Source: Saccoglossus kowalevskii
Taxonomy: Eukaryota > Hemichordata > Enteropneusta > Harrimaniidae
Reading direction: 5' to 3'
Assembly: GCF_000003605.2 (NCBI RefSeq)
Contig: NW_003107089.1
Location: forward strand, 1,271,037 to 1,301,598
Length of the DNA stretch: 30,562 bases
Of this stretch, positions 10,201-20,984 are shown one piece after another (position 1 is the stretch's first letter; the number at the start of each line of letters is the position of its first letter). Under the pieces are notes generated by a model. That model did no database searches, was not told the DNA's origin, and was given only the letters and a program-made list of their open reading frames with translations. The position numbers and the translations under genes are program-made.

Positions 10201-12796
10201 CCTATCGCATGAAGAAATAGAAAAGAAACTACAGGTGAGAGAACTTCCTAGATTCTAATCTTCTTCAAGCACACTACATGTCCAAACACATTCCATCTGA
10301 ATACACACAAAATCTACGTCTAGTTGTGTCAGTCTTTACAAGTGAATATTGCGTGACTATGTGCCACACACCGCTATGACTGAATACATCCAGCTTGCCA
10401 ATTTCTTTTAACATGCAAACTCCCAAATTGATTGTTCTGTGGAACACTTTGCTTCCTAAGGCAGACTTTTATTATCCCTTGTTTCGCGAACCCGCCGAAT
10501 GAACAGGAGCCGGAAATGAAATAAATATAAAATTATATTCCAGCGTAAGTTCTCGCGCCCGCCGACTTGTAAGCGCAAAAAATTGCTAAAAAAATATTAT
10601 TTTTATCTTCATTTTTTCACCACCCGCCGCAAAACAAATCCAAGATGCATTTTCGTGGGAGTATCATGATCAAAGTACCGAAGTCTCGCGCAGATGAGAA
10701 ACAAGGTTATACATGGAATAACATTTTTTTTCATTTCTTCTCTCCGATCAATGATCTCACTTACAGTTCTTTGAGAATCACACAAATCTAATGGAAAAAA
10801 GGAATTAATTTTATTTATTTTTTCGCCCTCCTCAAAAAAATTGCCTTATAAAAACTCGAGAAACAAGGAATAAAAAGTGTCTGACCTAAATGCCATTTCA
10901 ATCAATTGAAAATGGTATAAATATTGATATATTTTGTAATTAACAAATCCATCATCGCTTGCTGAATAGGTGGTTTTGAACCTGGTCTTGTAAATAAAGT
11001 TGTAAGTTGTGTGACCAAAAAAGGTTATTTTTTATTCTTCAAAAGTTCTTCAAAACATAATATTTCTACTTAGTACCAAGTATTACTCTGAGTCTGTCTG
11101 ATCTGAACATAAAAACAACCCTATTTGGTACCAAATCTGACCTAACAGTCTGGGTGCACTCACATATATACTTTCTGAAATGTTTTGAAGGTGCTATTCG
11201 ACTATGAATATGTCATTGCTCTAATTTACCCAGAGTTCAATGCAAATAAACAGTACTACTGTAGTGTTCCACCATTTTAAATCTTATGGACTGGTTCTGT
11301 TTTCGTTAAGTCACAAACCCAAACCCAAGTCAATATATTACACTTTCTCTATGAGTAAGCATTGAAATGATTTTTCTATTACAAAAGGTGTTGAATTTTT
11401 ACAATATGTGGAAATTTAATTAATTACGAATGATTGTGGGACGGGCGAAGGCATGATTGATACCGTGCTCAGTGAAGTAAAATAAAACTTGCTTTAATAC
11501 CTATATGGATTACAATGCAAAGATGAAATTGGTTTTGCTCAGTATCTTTTTGAGTATAATATTTTAGTGCAAAAGTGAAGTTTGAAAACATTTTTCAGTC
11601 TTCTTTCTTAGCCATTCAGAATACCCCTGATTAAGTCGTGTGCTTTCAAGCTGTTACTTTATTGGATAAAAGTGTCATGACCAGTATAACACAGTAACTA
11701 TCATACACATAATAGACTTGTCACATTTCATCACATCCATGACTCCAGACATTTAAATCTACAAATCTGAAAAAATCTTACTCCATCGACGAAAACATGC
11801 ACATTAATAGACACTGTTACGTCTTCTCATAACTGGACGTGTTGAGGTGAGTTGGGCAAGTCCTGTCGGGCAGCTTGCAGTACAGTGTCAATAAACCATG
11901 TAAGCTGAATAATGTTGAAGTAGTACTTTTCAACTTATGATGTGCCATCAAGCTTGTCATGTATTATGTGTGTGACCTCTGTGGTGGTACAGAGAAATGT
12001 TTTGAAAATGGAGTACAGTTTTGTTCTTTTATTAATATTTTTGGATATGTAATTCCTTTTGCTTATACTATATGGCTGAATAGCAACAACTTTTCTTTTA
12101 AAAAATAAAAATTTCTAAACAAAAGTTTACAAAAACAAAACAATATCCAGATATTGTACCACTGTATCAAATGATTTGATTTTTGAACATTTTTCAATCT
12201 GGAGATTCAGTTGCATCTTCCAAATATCTTGTCATTAGAACTTGGAACACAAAGAAGAGTCACAAACTGTTGAAGAAAATGAAGAAGAAAAAGAAGGGGA
12301 GGAAGAAGAAGAAGAATACTATGATGAGATAGATGAAGAAGAGGTATAAAAAGACTTTCTCCTCTTACCATACTTTCACTTGCCTGTCACATATTGCTTT
12401 TGCCATCCTTCATAAATGTTTTCCCCCAAATGCTTATTCTATTGAGAACCTACCACAAATGTGCGTGCAAGATATTTTTTAAGGTATTTATTAGAATTTT
12501 TAAAAAAATGAAATGTTTAGGAATAATAGAAGCACAACTTTTTGAATGCTTTAAAATATAAATATGCATCAAACACCCCATACTGTTATATGCTTTCCCG
12601 ATTCACTCACTTTAATACTCATTCTTGCCATGGAATGCCATGCTCTTGCTAACAACTTATTTTTGTTAAAATCTAAGAAATATTTTTGTTTGTTTTTTCT
12701 TTCTAGGGAACTGATTATAATGCAACTTACTTCGATAATGGTGAAGATTTTGGCCTTGATGAGGATGATGCGTTGGATGATGGACCAGTTTACTGA
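7127..12796 (+). CDS. POLR3G: RNA polymerase III subunit RPC7 (POLR3G/POLR3GL-like), complete six-exon gene
   Basis: RPC7 is a subunit of the Pol III-specific RPC3/RPC6/RPC7 subcomplex, which acts in initiation at tRNA, 5S and other Pol III promoters in the nucleus. The exons are 7127-7243, 8591-8720, 9203-9328, 10155-10234, 12239-12343 and 12707-12796, all with GT-AG junctions and consistent phases, totalling 648 bp and 215 residues; vertebrate paralogues are about 220. Family blocks in order: a Gly/Arg-rich start (MAGRGRGRGRG), LQPPPLFP at 33-39, a FKPVPL and YMLALKQEYRGTMK block (about 43-70), DIERYSDKY at 83-91, QPDWERLPQEL (about 104-114), a basic linker, and a strongly acidic C-terminal tail (about 154-210) ending in YFDNGEDFGLDEDD. 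Vertebrates have two paralogues; this could be the single ancestral form. ATTAAA at 12992 is a possible poly(A) signal. Confidence 0.93.
7244..8590 (+). other. POLR3G-like intron 1
   Basis: No gene seen. It contains a short hairpin CTCCCTG...CAGGGAG (7502-7523) and a TAC/TAA trinucleotide tract (about 7805-7850). Confidence 0.6.
8591..8720 (+). CDS. POLR3G: POLR3G-like exon 2
   Basis: Acceptor TTCAACAG, donor GTGAGA at 8721. Encodes residues 40-82 with the YMLALKQEYRGTMK block and leaves one base (phase 1). Confidence 0.93.
9203..9328 (+). CDS. POLR3G: POLR3G-like exon 3
   Basis: Acceptor TTTACAG, donor GTGAGT at 9329. Encodes the conserved DIERYSDKY and PDWERLPQEL blocks. Phase 1 at both ends. 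Confidence 0.93.
9598..10110 (+). repeat. Dispersed repeat in POLR3G-like intron 3
   Basis: Two imperfect copies about 113 bp apart of ATGAAACTTGGTACATAGATG (near 9786 and 9899). A neighbouring end-like motif, GGGGGACTCTGTCATG followed by CTTGTTT (9600-9630), resembles the end of the element at 20030-21192. Related text occurs in reverse at 24441-24600. Confidence 0.6.
10155..10234 (+). CDS. POLR3G: POLR3G-like exon 4
   Basis: Acceptor TTCCAG, donor GTGAGA at 10235. Encodes a basic linker (NPTLPISRKTKALSHEEIEK) and ends in phase 0. Confidence 0.88.
10462..10883. mobile_element. 422 bp MITE in POLR3G-like intron 4
   Basis: The left end CAGACTTTTATTATCCCTTG, continuing GTTTCGCGA, is the imperfect inverse of the right end (CAGACACTTTTTATTCCTTG, continuing TTTCTCGA, in reverse complement). 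The flanks share CCTAA on both sides. The interior is A/T-rich with CG-rich patches (CCCGCCG) and no ORF. The class is unclear. Confidence 0.65.
10884..12238 (+). other. Remainder of POLR3G-like intron 4
   Basis: AT-rich sequence; no gene or clear repeat recognised. Confidence 0.5.
12239..12343 (+). CDS. POLR3G: POLR3G-like exon 5 (acidic)
   Basis: Acceptor CATTAG, donor GTATAA at 12344. The 35 codons are mostly Glu, with YYDE near the end, matching the acidic C-terminal part of RPC7. Phase 0 at both ends. Confidence 0.88.
12707..12796 (+). CDS. POLR3G: POLR3G-like exon 6 and stop
   Basis: Acceptor TTTCTAG at 12706. Encodes GTDYNATYFDNGEDFG and an Asp-rich end, with a TGA stop at 12794-12796. 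The YF(D/E)(N/D)G-DDFG type ending is typical of the family. Confidence 0.92.
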   Translation, partial: GTDYNATYFDNGEDFGLDEDDALDDGPVY

Positions 12797-14411
12797 TGTA
12801 GTATTCACCGCAAATATACGCATTGGTGGATTCTGTGCAGTGTCGCTGAAATATTCTCAACACTGTCAGGAGAAATTGCAACCTATATGATTTGTGACAA
12901 GATTTGTTAATGATTACAGGGTGCAAATTTGTAAACTATCAAACTGCAGTTGGGTAGATTTTTTTCTACTGAAAAGTCCTTAGGGTTAAGTATTAAATAC
13001 ATGGGAAAAATCCAGTTTTCATAAATAATAGAAAAAGTAGGTCATTTGTAGAAAAGATTAGTTTTTTTGTTGATGAACATTTCATTACAATTGTCTGGTT
13101 TTTTTTATGGACTTGCATCTCTGTTGGTTTATCATAGATGTAGAGATGCGGTCAGATAACGTTATCGCTTGTGATGCTTTTGAACTCAACAAAAGTGATC
13201 TTCGCTCTCGTTGACGGGCTCCACCATGCAAGGCGTAGTGTTAGTTCTATTTCTAAAATTAACCAGACAGTGTCCTGAGCTTTATCTTTTATAGCAGTTA
13301 CAATAATTTTAGTGGTGTCTGAAATGTCATAGAATGTGGTCAACATTGGCATTTTACACTGTTTTTTTATAGAGAAATTGAAAAATTTCCTCAAATTTTG
13401 CTTGATAACATGAGATTAAAAATCCTATCCTAATACTGTATTCATTCTATTAGAAGTGTATCTCCAATAGAAGTGCATATAAACCAAATACAAGTTGTTG
13501 TATCGTGAATAATAATATTACTTATTTTGACCATAGAAACACCTGCAGTTTACAAACACAAGCTACTAGTAGAGCAAATATCGTTACAACATTTCATGGA
13601 ATTTACATAAAATTCTGGCCGTTTTTAGGATGATTATAGTTGTCAATTATATACAATGGAAAGATCTCTCCCATAATGCACTGCATATATGTGCAGTACC
13701 ATATTAAGTAGTGTTAAATTTGATTGGTACACAATGAAAAATTAGAAGCCTTGCCTAGTATTGGCTTTTTGTTTGTGCTAACACAGTACTTGGGTGAATG
13801 TTGTCTGATCTGTTTGAAACATTACTATGTGCCGTAATTTTGTGGGACGAACATTCTGTTAACAGTATGCAACCAGGGATTAGATTAGAGGTAGATTTTT
13901 GTATTTTCTGGATGTGAAATGTGGCAGATTGTTGTCACAAGGACAGTATGTGTTGTATAAACTGCTATCTACTTTCAGTGAAAAGAGAATACAGTGATTG
14001 TGTATCGTGATTTACTTTCACTTATTTGTAATAATTTATTAGGAAAATGTGATTGCAGTATTGTGTTCACTGGAGCACCATAAAATGCTCAAACAAAAAG
14101 ACTTGGGTCACTGTTTTATAAAAAGAATGATAACATCATGAATGCCAGCGAGTAAGTTTTTTAAGTACAGTCAAACCTGTGTAATTTCCTCTAGGAATCC
14201 ATTCACATACATTATTAAGGATAACTTTTTGATAATACTAATATTGAAAATTCTCCATTTTTTTGTGTGACAGCCATCGGTAGCCCTCATAACACTACAT
14301 ATAATCTTAAAAGCACAGGTCACTAAACAGAATTTTGAGATATGATGCAATGTTTCTGCCATAGGAACCAATGTAAATTCTCTATTTTTGGCAAATATAT
14401 TTGTCATTTTT
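12797..14411. other. 3' flank of the POLR3G-like gene and intergenic sequence
   Basis: Includes the 3' UTR, with possible poly(A) signal ATTAAA at 12992. The rest is AT-rich with no supported gene. Confidence 0.5.
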
Positions 14412-14585
14412 TGTAAATGAGCTACTCATATGCTACATTATGTAAATAAGCTACTCACAGTGCACATTATGTAAATGAGCGACTCATATGCTACATTATG
14501 TAAATAAGCTACTCACAGTGCACATTATGTAAATGAGCTACTCATATGCTACATTATGTAAATAAGCTACTCACAAAGTATATTA
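14412..14585 (+). repeat. 29 bp tandem array with a 58 bp higher-order period
   Basis: Six units begin at 14412, 14441, 14470, 14499, 14528 and 14557. Two variants alternate: TGTAAATGAG...CTCATATGCTACATT-type and TGTAAATAAG...CTCACAGTGCACATT-type. Each unit contains ATGTAAAT, one base from the octamer ATGCAAAT. Confidence 0.95.
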
Positions 14586-15410
14586 TGTATATATATTACT
14601 TGGTATCAAATTGAGCTGTTAGTTTTCAAAAGGTATTATGGGTGTGTGTTGCTCGACAAGGCTACCACAATGTTCTTGTAGGACTGCCAGGTTGCTTGTT
14701 TAATGGTAGCAAACTAATATAAGTTGTGCACCCAATAATCTAGCATGTTCTCATGAATTTGAAATTGGCCCTTTGATTCATGTACAACACACAGGAGGTA
14801 AAAAAAAAGATGTAATCTTTTGAATGTTCAGTTTATGCAAATTGGCTTATTATTATGCATATATACTTTTAAGCAGTACACAATCACATCTGGTGTTTCA
14901 ATGCATATGTAAATACAGTGGTGGGATACAAACAAAATGTATGCAAATTAGTTACACGTACATTGATTGCAAAACCATTATCAGATATTTAATTACAGAC
15001 ATCAGGGACGTCAATCCTATATGGGAAAACGATAACACCAACACATGTTGAAATTTAATAGCAAATTATACTACTGTCAGAAACGCAAGATTTGGCTTAC
15101 TGTAAGCAAGAATACTCATCGAAGTAGTGAGGCGATGGCCAAATATGCGGACTAATACTAGTGAAGAAATATACTTACTTACAAACTATTATTACACATT
15201 CAACTACAAACATAGCCTGACAAGGCAGTGCTCCAAACCCAACACAGTGGGGTCTGATAGTTCCCAATAAGTTCCAGTATCCACTCATTTTATTTGCTCT
15301 CTTGTCACCAATGGAACTTTTACTCGGCAAATATCAAGCATTTGTATTGCTTCTGAATGTTCAAATATGAAACGATACTAGTTTGTTAGTCACCTTTGAT
15401 CAAGATTATG
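14586..15410. other. Intergenic sequence before the DIRS element
   Basis: No gene or clear repeat recognised. Confidence 0.5.
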
Positions 15411-15478
15411 TAAATTCACTACGTTAATTACCCACCATAGACTCCGGTCAGTCAAAATGACTATTTTGAACTGTAGGC
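15411..15478 (+). repeat. Left inverted terminal repeat of the DIRS element
   Basis: Contains TTACCCACCATAGACTC and GTCAGTCAAAATGACTATTT, both found in reverse complement near the right end. Confidence 0.9.
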
Positions 15479-15988
15479 ATTAATCAGCGAATCTGCCAAT
15501 GACGGAGAGATAGAATCTAGGTCAGGGCAAGACCCAAGACCCCAAGGGAAAACCTTACGTCACGAACCACATGACCGAGCCCATATGGCGACGCCATTAC
15601 GGCTGGATATTCACTCTGATTTTTTCTCCGCATCGAGATGAAGTCTAGTGAGCTCTGCCTGGATCGCTTGCTTTTTCCTGTCCGGGTTTCTAGGTTTCTC
15701 ATTTTATGCTTGATCTACGTATTTAGAAATGAATAGATGTAATGACAGCACCAGGGCTCGCTGCTGTTTATTGGCCTCCTTGTTTTTGAGTCGACTGTGC
15801 AGTAGTTACATTCAGAATTTACCAGCATAAAACCCGCATTCGAAATGCTTTTTGCGTAGCTACATGCAGGGTTCGGGGGTTTTGCCTTTAAGGCGCGTGT
15901 TTTTTCACTGGAGTTCTGAGGCCTGAGATATTTTTTCAGAACCATCAAAATCACTGAGACTGACCGCGTTGCTCATATTTTTCACAGC

Positions 15989-16900
15989 ATGGTTGCGTGT
16001 CCAGTAAGAAAATCAGTTACAGTGAGTTGCAAGTTTGGCATGAGTGGAATGTCCTCGCGCTCGGCTACCGGTACTTCGTGTACAGAGACGGTGAGTAGGA
16101 GGCCCGATGGTGGAGTTACCGATATTTTTTCTTGGTCTCCCCCACTGATCCGAGGGCATCATCACAGTCTGTGTTTTTTTAGGTGGTGGTTTTCCCCGAT
16201 TTTACCGGGTACAGCGAGGCTGTGCCCCTGGAGGTCTTTCCTCATATGGGGCTCGTTGCGGGTCCCTTTGTGAATCTTTCCTCGCACGGCGCCGGGTTGG
16301 CCTCCGAGATGAGGGCTTTGGTCGAAGGACTGTCGGGGCAAGTTGCGTCCCTGGCAGGCCGGGTAGATCAGACGCAGTCGGAGCGAGCTGTCTCCACTGT
16401 GGCCCCCCCCGAAAGCATAGTTTGCATTCAAACACGTCTCTTCCAGGGACCCCCCTCAAGGCTCAGGCTAGTTGCACCGGGTCTCCTCTGGGGCCTCGGG
16501 ACCTGAATGCCAACGGGGATGCTGGCAGCCAAGCCTCCGATCTTGGGGCAGGGCTTTCGGGGCAGGGAACATGTTGCACCCCCTACATTCAGCCAGCCAG
16601 GGTTCATCGGGTGGTAATGGTACAACGGTAACAAATTTACCCTTGTGTCCAGTCTCTGCTGTGGGTTTTGTCTCCCTTCTTACCAACCCACGGGCGTCCC
16701 CAGAGGGAACCAACCCTGTCATGAGACGCACAGTCGAACACGCTCTCTCTCACATATTTAAAGTGGAAAGAAGACAGTTCCCTCGCGTTGGATACAGCCA
16801 GTACCTAGGGCGGTCCCTCAGAGTCTTCCATGTGTAACGACTCGGTGGGCCACGCCTTTGGGGTGATTCGGAATATCAACGATCCTAGTGATACAATGTA
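15989..16900 (+). pseudogene. Possible gag-like region of the DIRS element (broken)
   Basis: Position between the left repeat and the reverse transcriptase is where DIRS elements carry gag. Overlapping open frames are Ser/Pro/Gly-rich with no motif I recognise and several frame changes. Assignment is by position only. Confidence 0.35.
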
Positions 16901-17373
16901 AATACCCTCGCCGTTGATCCCAAGGCGACCACTTACGGTTGCTTCAACGCTTATGGGATCACGGGCGTCGGGATCCAAATCAACCCCGTTGGCACGTCTC
17001 TTTCTGTTCATTCGAGTGGGGTGCAGGGCGGTGTTGATGGGCGGACGTTGGTCAGCTGCGGAGGAGGTAACGCTTAAGGCCCCTGGGTGGGGTAAAATCT
17101 TATGCAACACTTTCCGCTGGACCAAACGCTACCTGTTTGGTGTGGTTTCGGGATCAGACCCCATGGGATGTGGGATGAGACCAAAACACCCCCAACCGAA
17201 TCCCAAGGCTCCTTTCCCAGACCCTGGTACCACAAATTTCCGCTTGGCAACCCGGGTAAAGGGGGATCCATGGGCATTCTCGCCAGCTCAATCTGAGGCA
17301 GAGTTGCTTGAGCGCATTGTGCACGCCCAGGACCCTGAGACCTCAGAGGCAGAACACACCAGCCTCTTAGACC

Positions 17374-18298
17374 AGGCGACACTAGACTTAAGCGGGGCCT
17401 ACCTGCACATACCGATGCACCCAGCGAGTTGCCATCTCCTTCCAATCGCCCAGGTTATGCACAGAGCCCTATGTGTTCACCAGAGTGATGAAACAGGTAG
17501 TGCTGCTCCTTCACCAAATGTCGGTAAACCCCAATCCGTACCTAGACGACTGGTTACTACACAACCTGGACAAGGGGTTATTAGCCAAACACGTCAGGCT
17601 AACACAGGATTTACTTCACCAGTTGGGCTCTTTAGTAAATCGACAAGTCCCATCTCGACCCAACGCACAGTTGGTGTTACTGGGCATGGAGTTTGACACA
17701 GAGGTAGGCTTGGTATAGCTATTTCAAGCGTGTTGCTTAGCGCTAAGCAGCCTAGCCGAATGCCTAGTCAGCGTTCCCTCAGTGTTCCTCCGAGAACTAA
17801 TGCGGATCATCAGAATGATGACCTCGGTTCGAAGGGTGGTTCCCCAGGCCGCACTACACAGCCGCCCGGTACAACCCTTGTTGTTACAACGCCAAGCTCT
17901 CCTATGGAACTAGATAGGCAGGTTTTGGTCTCGGACCAAGTGAAGGAAGCCCTGCCCTGGTGGTCGTCACTGGCCAACCTCATACAGGGGGCCTCCTTGG
18001 ACCCACTCGCAGCAGGTATGACTCTGGTAACAGATGCCTCCCTCGAAGGTTGGGGAGCGCACCTATTGGACGAACAAGCCCAAGGATATGGCCCACCATA
18101 TCAACCGGCTCGAACTGAAAGCAGTGCACTTAGCATTACCACACTTTCTACCCGTAGTTCGAGACCACAGAGTCCTGCTTCGCACAGGCAATGCAGCGGT
18201 GGTTTCCATCATTGTCAGTCCTAGCGGAGCAAATTCTCTTTTGGTGCCTGGAATCCAATGTGGAGTTAACCGCCCACGAACAGGGATTCCACCAACGT
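17374..18298 (+). pseudogene. DIRS reverse transcriptase and RNase H remnant
   Basis: Seen in order: LDLSGAYLHIPMHP (RT motif with the second-aspartate position altered, frame +3), then, after a one-base frame change near 17440-17475, VFTRVMKQVVLLLHQM and the DIRS-typical YLDDWLL (frame +1, 17539-17559), and VLLGMEFDTEVGLV. RNase H follows: VTDASLEGWGAHL (about 18019-18060), then in another frame HINRLELKAVHLALPHFLP. At least two frame changes plus stops separate these blocks, so no continuous protein is possible. Confidence 0.88.
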
Positions 18299-18308
18299 AG
18301 CCTACAGT

Positions 18309-19260
18309 TCTAGGTTGCGAGCATACACTGATTGGTGTAGCAGAAGGGAGATTGATCCATACCATTCCTCTATTGGCCAGGTAGCAGACTCCTTCGTCCG
18401 CTTGTTTGACGAAGTGGATTTGTCCTACGCAGCTATTGTTGGCTTCAGGTCGGCCTTGTCCCCCACCATTGAGATTGTTTCTGGAACAAAACTAGCCGAT
18501 TTTCCTATTATTACTGCTTTTCAGACACCGAGACCCCATACAAGGGAACCGCCCAACTGGGATTTGTCGGTTGTTGTTGTCCGCTCTAAGCAGACCGCCC
18601 TTTGAGCCTCTCCGTTCAGCACCACTCAAATTTTTTACGTGTAAAATAGTCTACTGGTCCTCGCCTCAGGTAGGCATCGATCAGAACTAGGCACACTGTC
18701 TTTCTCGGACGGGTGCGCCACCTTTATGGACGATCAAGTTGTACTAAAGACACATATCGGGTTTCTCGCCAAGAACCAAATCCCAGGACACGATCCTCAA
18801 CCGATCATCATCCCCCGGTTGTCAAATATTGTCGGCCCGGAGGATCAGGTGGAATTGCTTCTCTGCCCGGTTCAAGCACGGAGTTGCTACCAAAACCATA
18901 CTAAGGATTCAGGATAGGGTGCCAGGCACATGCCTTTGTGTTACGGCACAGGCAAGCAGGATAGGCCGGCCTCCCCAACTTCCATCACCAGGTGGATTAC
19001 TGAGACTGTATTAGAGGTTTATAATACTTTAAACTTCCTGACAGAGCTTGCAGAGACACCAACTACGAGCGCATGCAGTTTGTGCGATTGTAACTCGCTA
19101 GTGTAGCATTAGCCCCCCCCCCCCCCGAGCACACACTAAGGGCAGGCTTCTGACGAACGCAGAACGTCTTTATCAACTACTACCTAAGAGACACCCAAAC
19201 CATTGAGGACGGTCTCTTCAAGTTGGGTCCTGTCATAGTGGGTCAGACTTGGTTTGCTGA
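18309..19260 (+). pseudogene. DIRS tyrosine recombinase remnant
   Basis: N-terminal core-binding block RAYTDWCSRREIDP and LSYAAIVGFRSALSP (18315-18470). The catalytic part has LASGRHRSEL (first catalytic Arg, about 18658-18690), then FLAKNQIPGHDPQP and PVQARSCYQ. Near the end FINYYLRDTQTIEDGLFKLG (about 19169-19230) lies in the region of the nucleophilic tyrosine. The expected HxxR reads HAVC at 19072-19083, and stops, frame changes and a C homopolymer (19112-19126) interrupt the frame. Inactive. Confidence 0.85.
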
Positions 19261-19644
19261 CCCAGCCCAAACGACCACAAGGGTCCCTGCGCATAGGCGA
19301 TAAGTCAGTCTCAGCATTTCTATAACAGCACTCCCTGGAAGTTCCCAGGTTTTGCTTTCGACCTATGCCCTCATGCAGAACTGTTTCGGTCTTCACTTCA
19401 AAAGCATACTACCCCGGAATTGGGTTTAGGGCTAGCTTTCTCGGACACACCGAACCCTGTCACCGCAGCAGCCATTTGGCTTCTTGCTCCGAGGACAGCA
19501 CAAGTAAGGTAAGATACCACCCTTTTTGGGTGTTAACTAAGGTTTTGAGTGATTGTTGTAGAGTGTTGCATCCTGGACTGGGAAGAGACTTTCATAATTT
19601 TTCTGTTTGCTCGGAAAACCCGCCACCTATCGGCATCTGACTCT

Positions 19645-19713
19645 GCCTACAGTTTAAAATAGTCATTTTGACTGACCAGAGTCTATGGTGGGTAATTGAA
19701 CATAGTGAATTTA
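19645..19713 (-). repeat. Right inverted terminal repeat of the DIRS element
   Basis: Reverse complement of 15411-15478 with few mismatches; AAATAGTCATTTTGACTGAC is the clearest shared block. Confidence 0.9.
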
Positions 19714-19768
19714 GGCAGAGGGTTCTCTGAACCCGCCTATTCACATAGTTCATACTCACCATAGACTT
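19680..19768. repeat. Palindromic internal complementary region at the DIRS right end
   Basis: AGTCTATGGTGGGTA at the left and its inverse TACTCACCATAGACT at the right flank a centre GGTTCTCTGAACC. In DIRS elements a region complementary to both ends templates circle formation; the position and structure fit that role. Confidence 0.75.
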
Positions 19769-19790
19769 TGGGTCCCCCCAACCACCCTAA

Positions 19791-19936
19791 TATAATATGA
19801 GGTTATTACAAGGATACCGAAAAGTGTGCACGAATACAGTACAGCGAAAGTATCGATCGATGTGCAGCGGAGGTTGATGTGAAGGCGTACTGTCTGAGTG
19901 CATACTTTGAGGTATCCTCGTAATAACCTTATTATA
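19791..19936. mobile_element. 146 bp hairpin element (MITE-like) next to the DIRS right end
   Basis: Arms TATGAGGTTATTACAAGGAT (left, to 19818) and ATCCTCGTAATAACCTTAT (right, 19911-19936) pair with few mismatches. A second inner stem pairs about 19822-19842 with 19887-19908 (CAGTAC against GTACTG). There is no ORF. The arms end in AT-rich text compatible with a TA or TTA target. Confidence 0.7.
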
Positions 19937-20029
19937 CATCTTTCTCTCCCAAAGATACATCATGGGAATGCCGAAATCCAAAAAGTATAGAACAGATTTA
20001 GCGAACTTCTTTGTGTGGAGTCTGGTCAA

Positions 20030-20953
20030 AACTTGCATGGGGCTGTCATGTTTGTTAGTCCCTGTTCGGACGCAGTCCGAAAACGGGGACTTATGTTTTG
20101 ACCTTCGTGTGTCCGTGCGTGTGTGTGTGTGTGTGTGCGTGCGTGCATGCGTGCGTCTGTGCGTGCGTCCGGACCTGTATCTTAGAAATGCCTGGACCAA
20201 TCACAATCAAACTTCACACATACATCATACATGATAGTATACATATGCACGTCAATTTGTTTCACGATCTGATTCAAGATTTTCTCAAACAAGCATTTCT
20301 CGGCTGTTAACTGATGGATTTTGTTCTAACTTGGTATATACATTAGACATTATAGGACCTTGCTGCACATTATTTTGTTTTACGATCTGATTCAAGATGG
20401 CCGAACGAATGGCGGCCATTTTTGTGCTAAAAAATCATCAAAATCAAGCATTTCTCGGCTGTTTACAGATGGATTTTGTTCAAACTTGGTATATACATTA
20501 GACATTATGGGACCTTGATGCAAATAATTTTGTTTTTTTATATAAGATTCAAAATGGCCGACTGGCAGCTATTTTGTTTTAATGAATGTGGTTCTCGTGC
20601 CATATCTCTGACTTGCTTTCACTGATTATGTTCAAATTTTAAATATTCATTGTACATCATGTCATGGATAGACAGATATATTGGTTTGACGATCCTATTC
20701 AAAATGGCCAAATGGTGGCCATTTTTGTGCTTAAAAATCATCAAATATCAAGCATTTATGGATGGATTTCGTTCAAACTTGGTACATATGTTAGACATTA
20801 CAGGTTCCTGATGCACATCATTTATTTTTCAGATCGGATTCAAAATGGCTGTCTGGTGGCCGTTTTGTTTTAATGATTGGGCTTCTAGAGCCATATCTCT
20901 TAAATGCTTTCACTGATTATATTCAAATTTTATATATTCGTTATACATCATGT

Positions 20954-20984
<31 letters not shown>

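Larger units (their letters stand above)
15411..19770 (+). mobile_element. DIRS-type retrotransposon (tyrosine-recombinase class), degenerate
   Basis: Evidence: inverted terminal repeats (15411-15478 and 19645-19713), a palindromic segment beyond the right repeat (to about 19768), and remnants in order of reverse transcriptase, RNase H and tyrosine recombinase, the DIRS layout. Such elements copy through RNA and integrate as circles by recombinase, usually leaving no target duplication; none is seen. Coding is split by frame changes and stops, so this copy is inactive. The element is clearly GC-richer than its surroundings, which fits recent arrival compared with the flanking DNA. Confidence 0.88.

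Noticed and set aside
12564-12890. A 108-codon frame over the last POLR3G-like exon
   Set aside because: Runs through intron and exon in a different frame from the conserved acidic C-terminus.
19787-20200. A 137-codon minus-strand frame rich in RTHTHTHT
   Set aside because: Produced by translating the GT microsatellite; no protein features.
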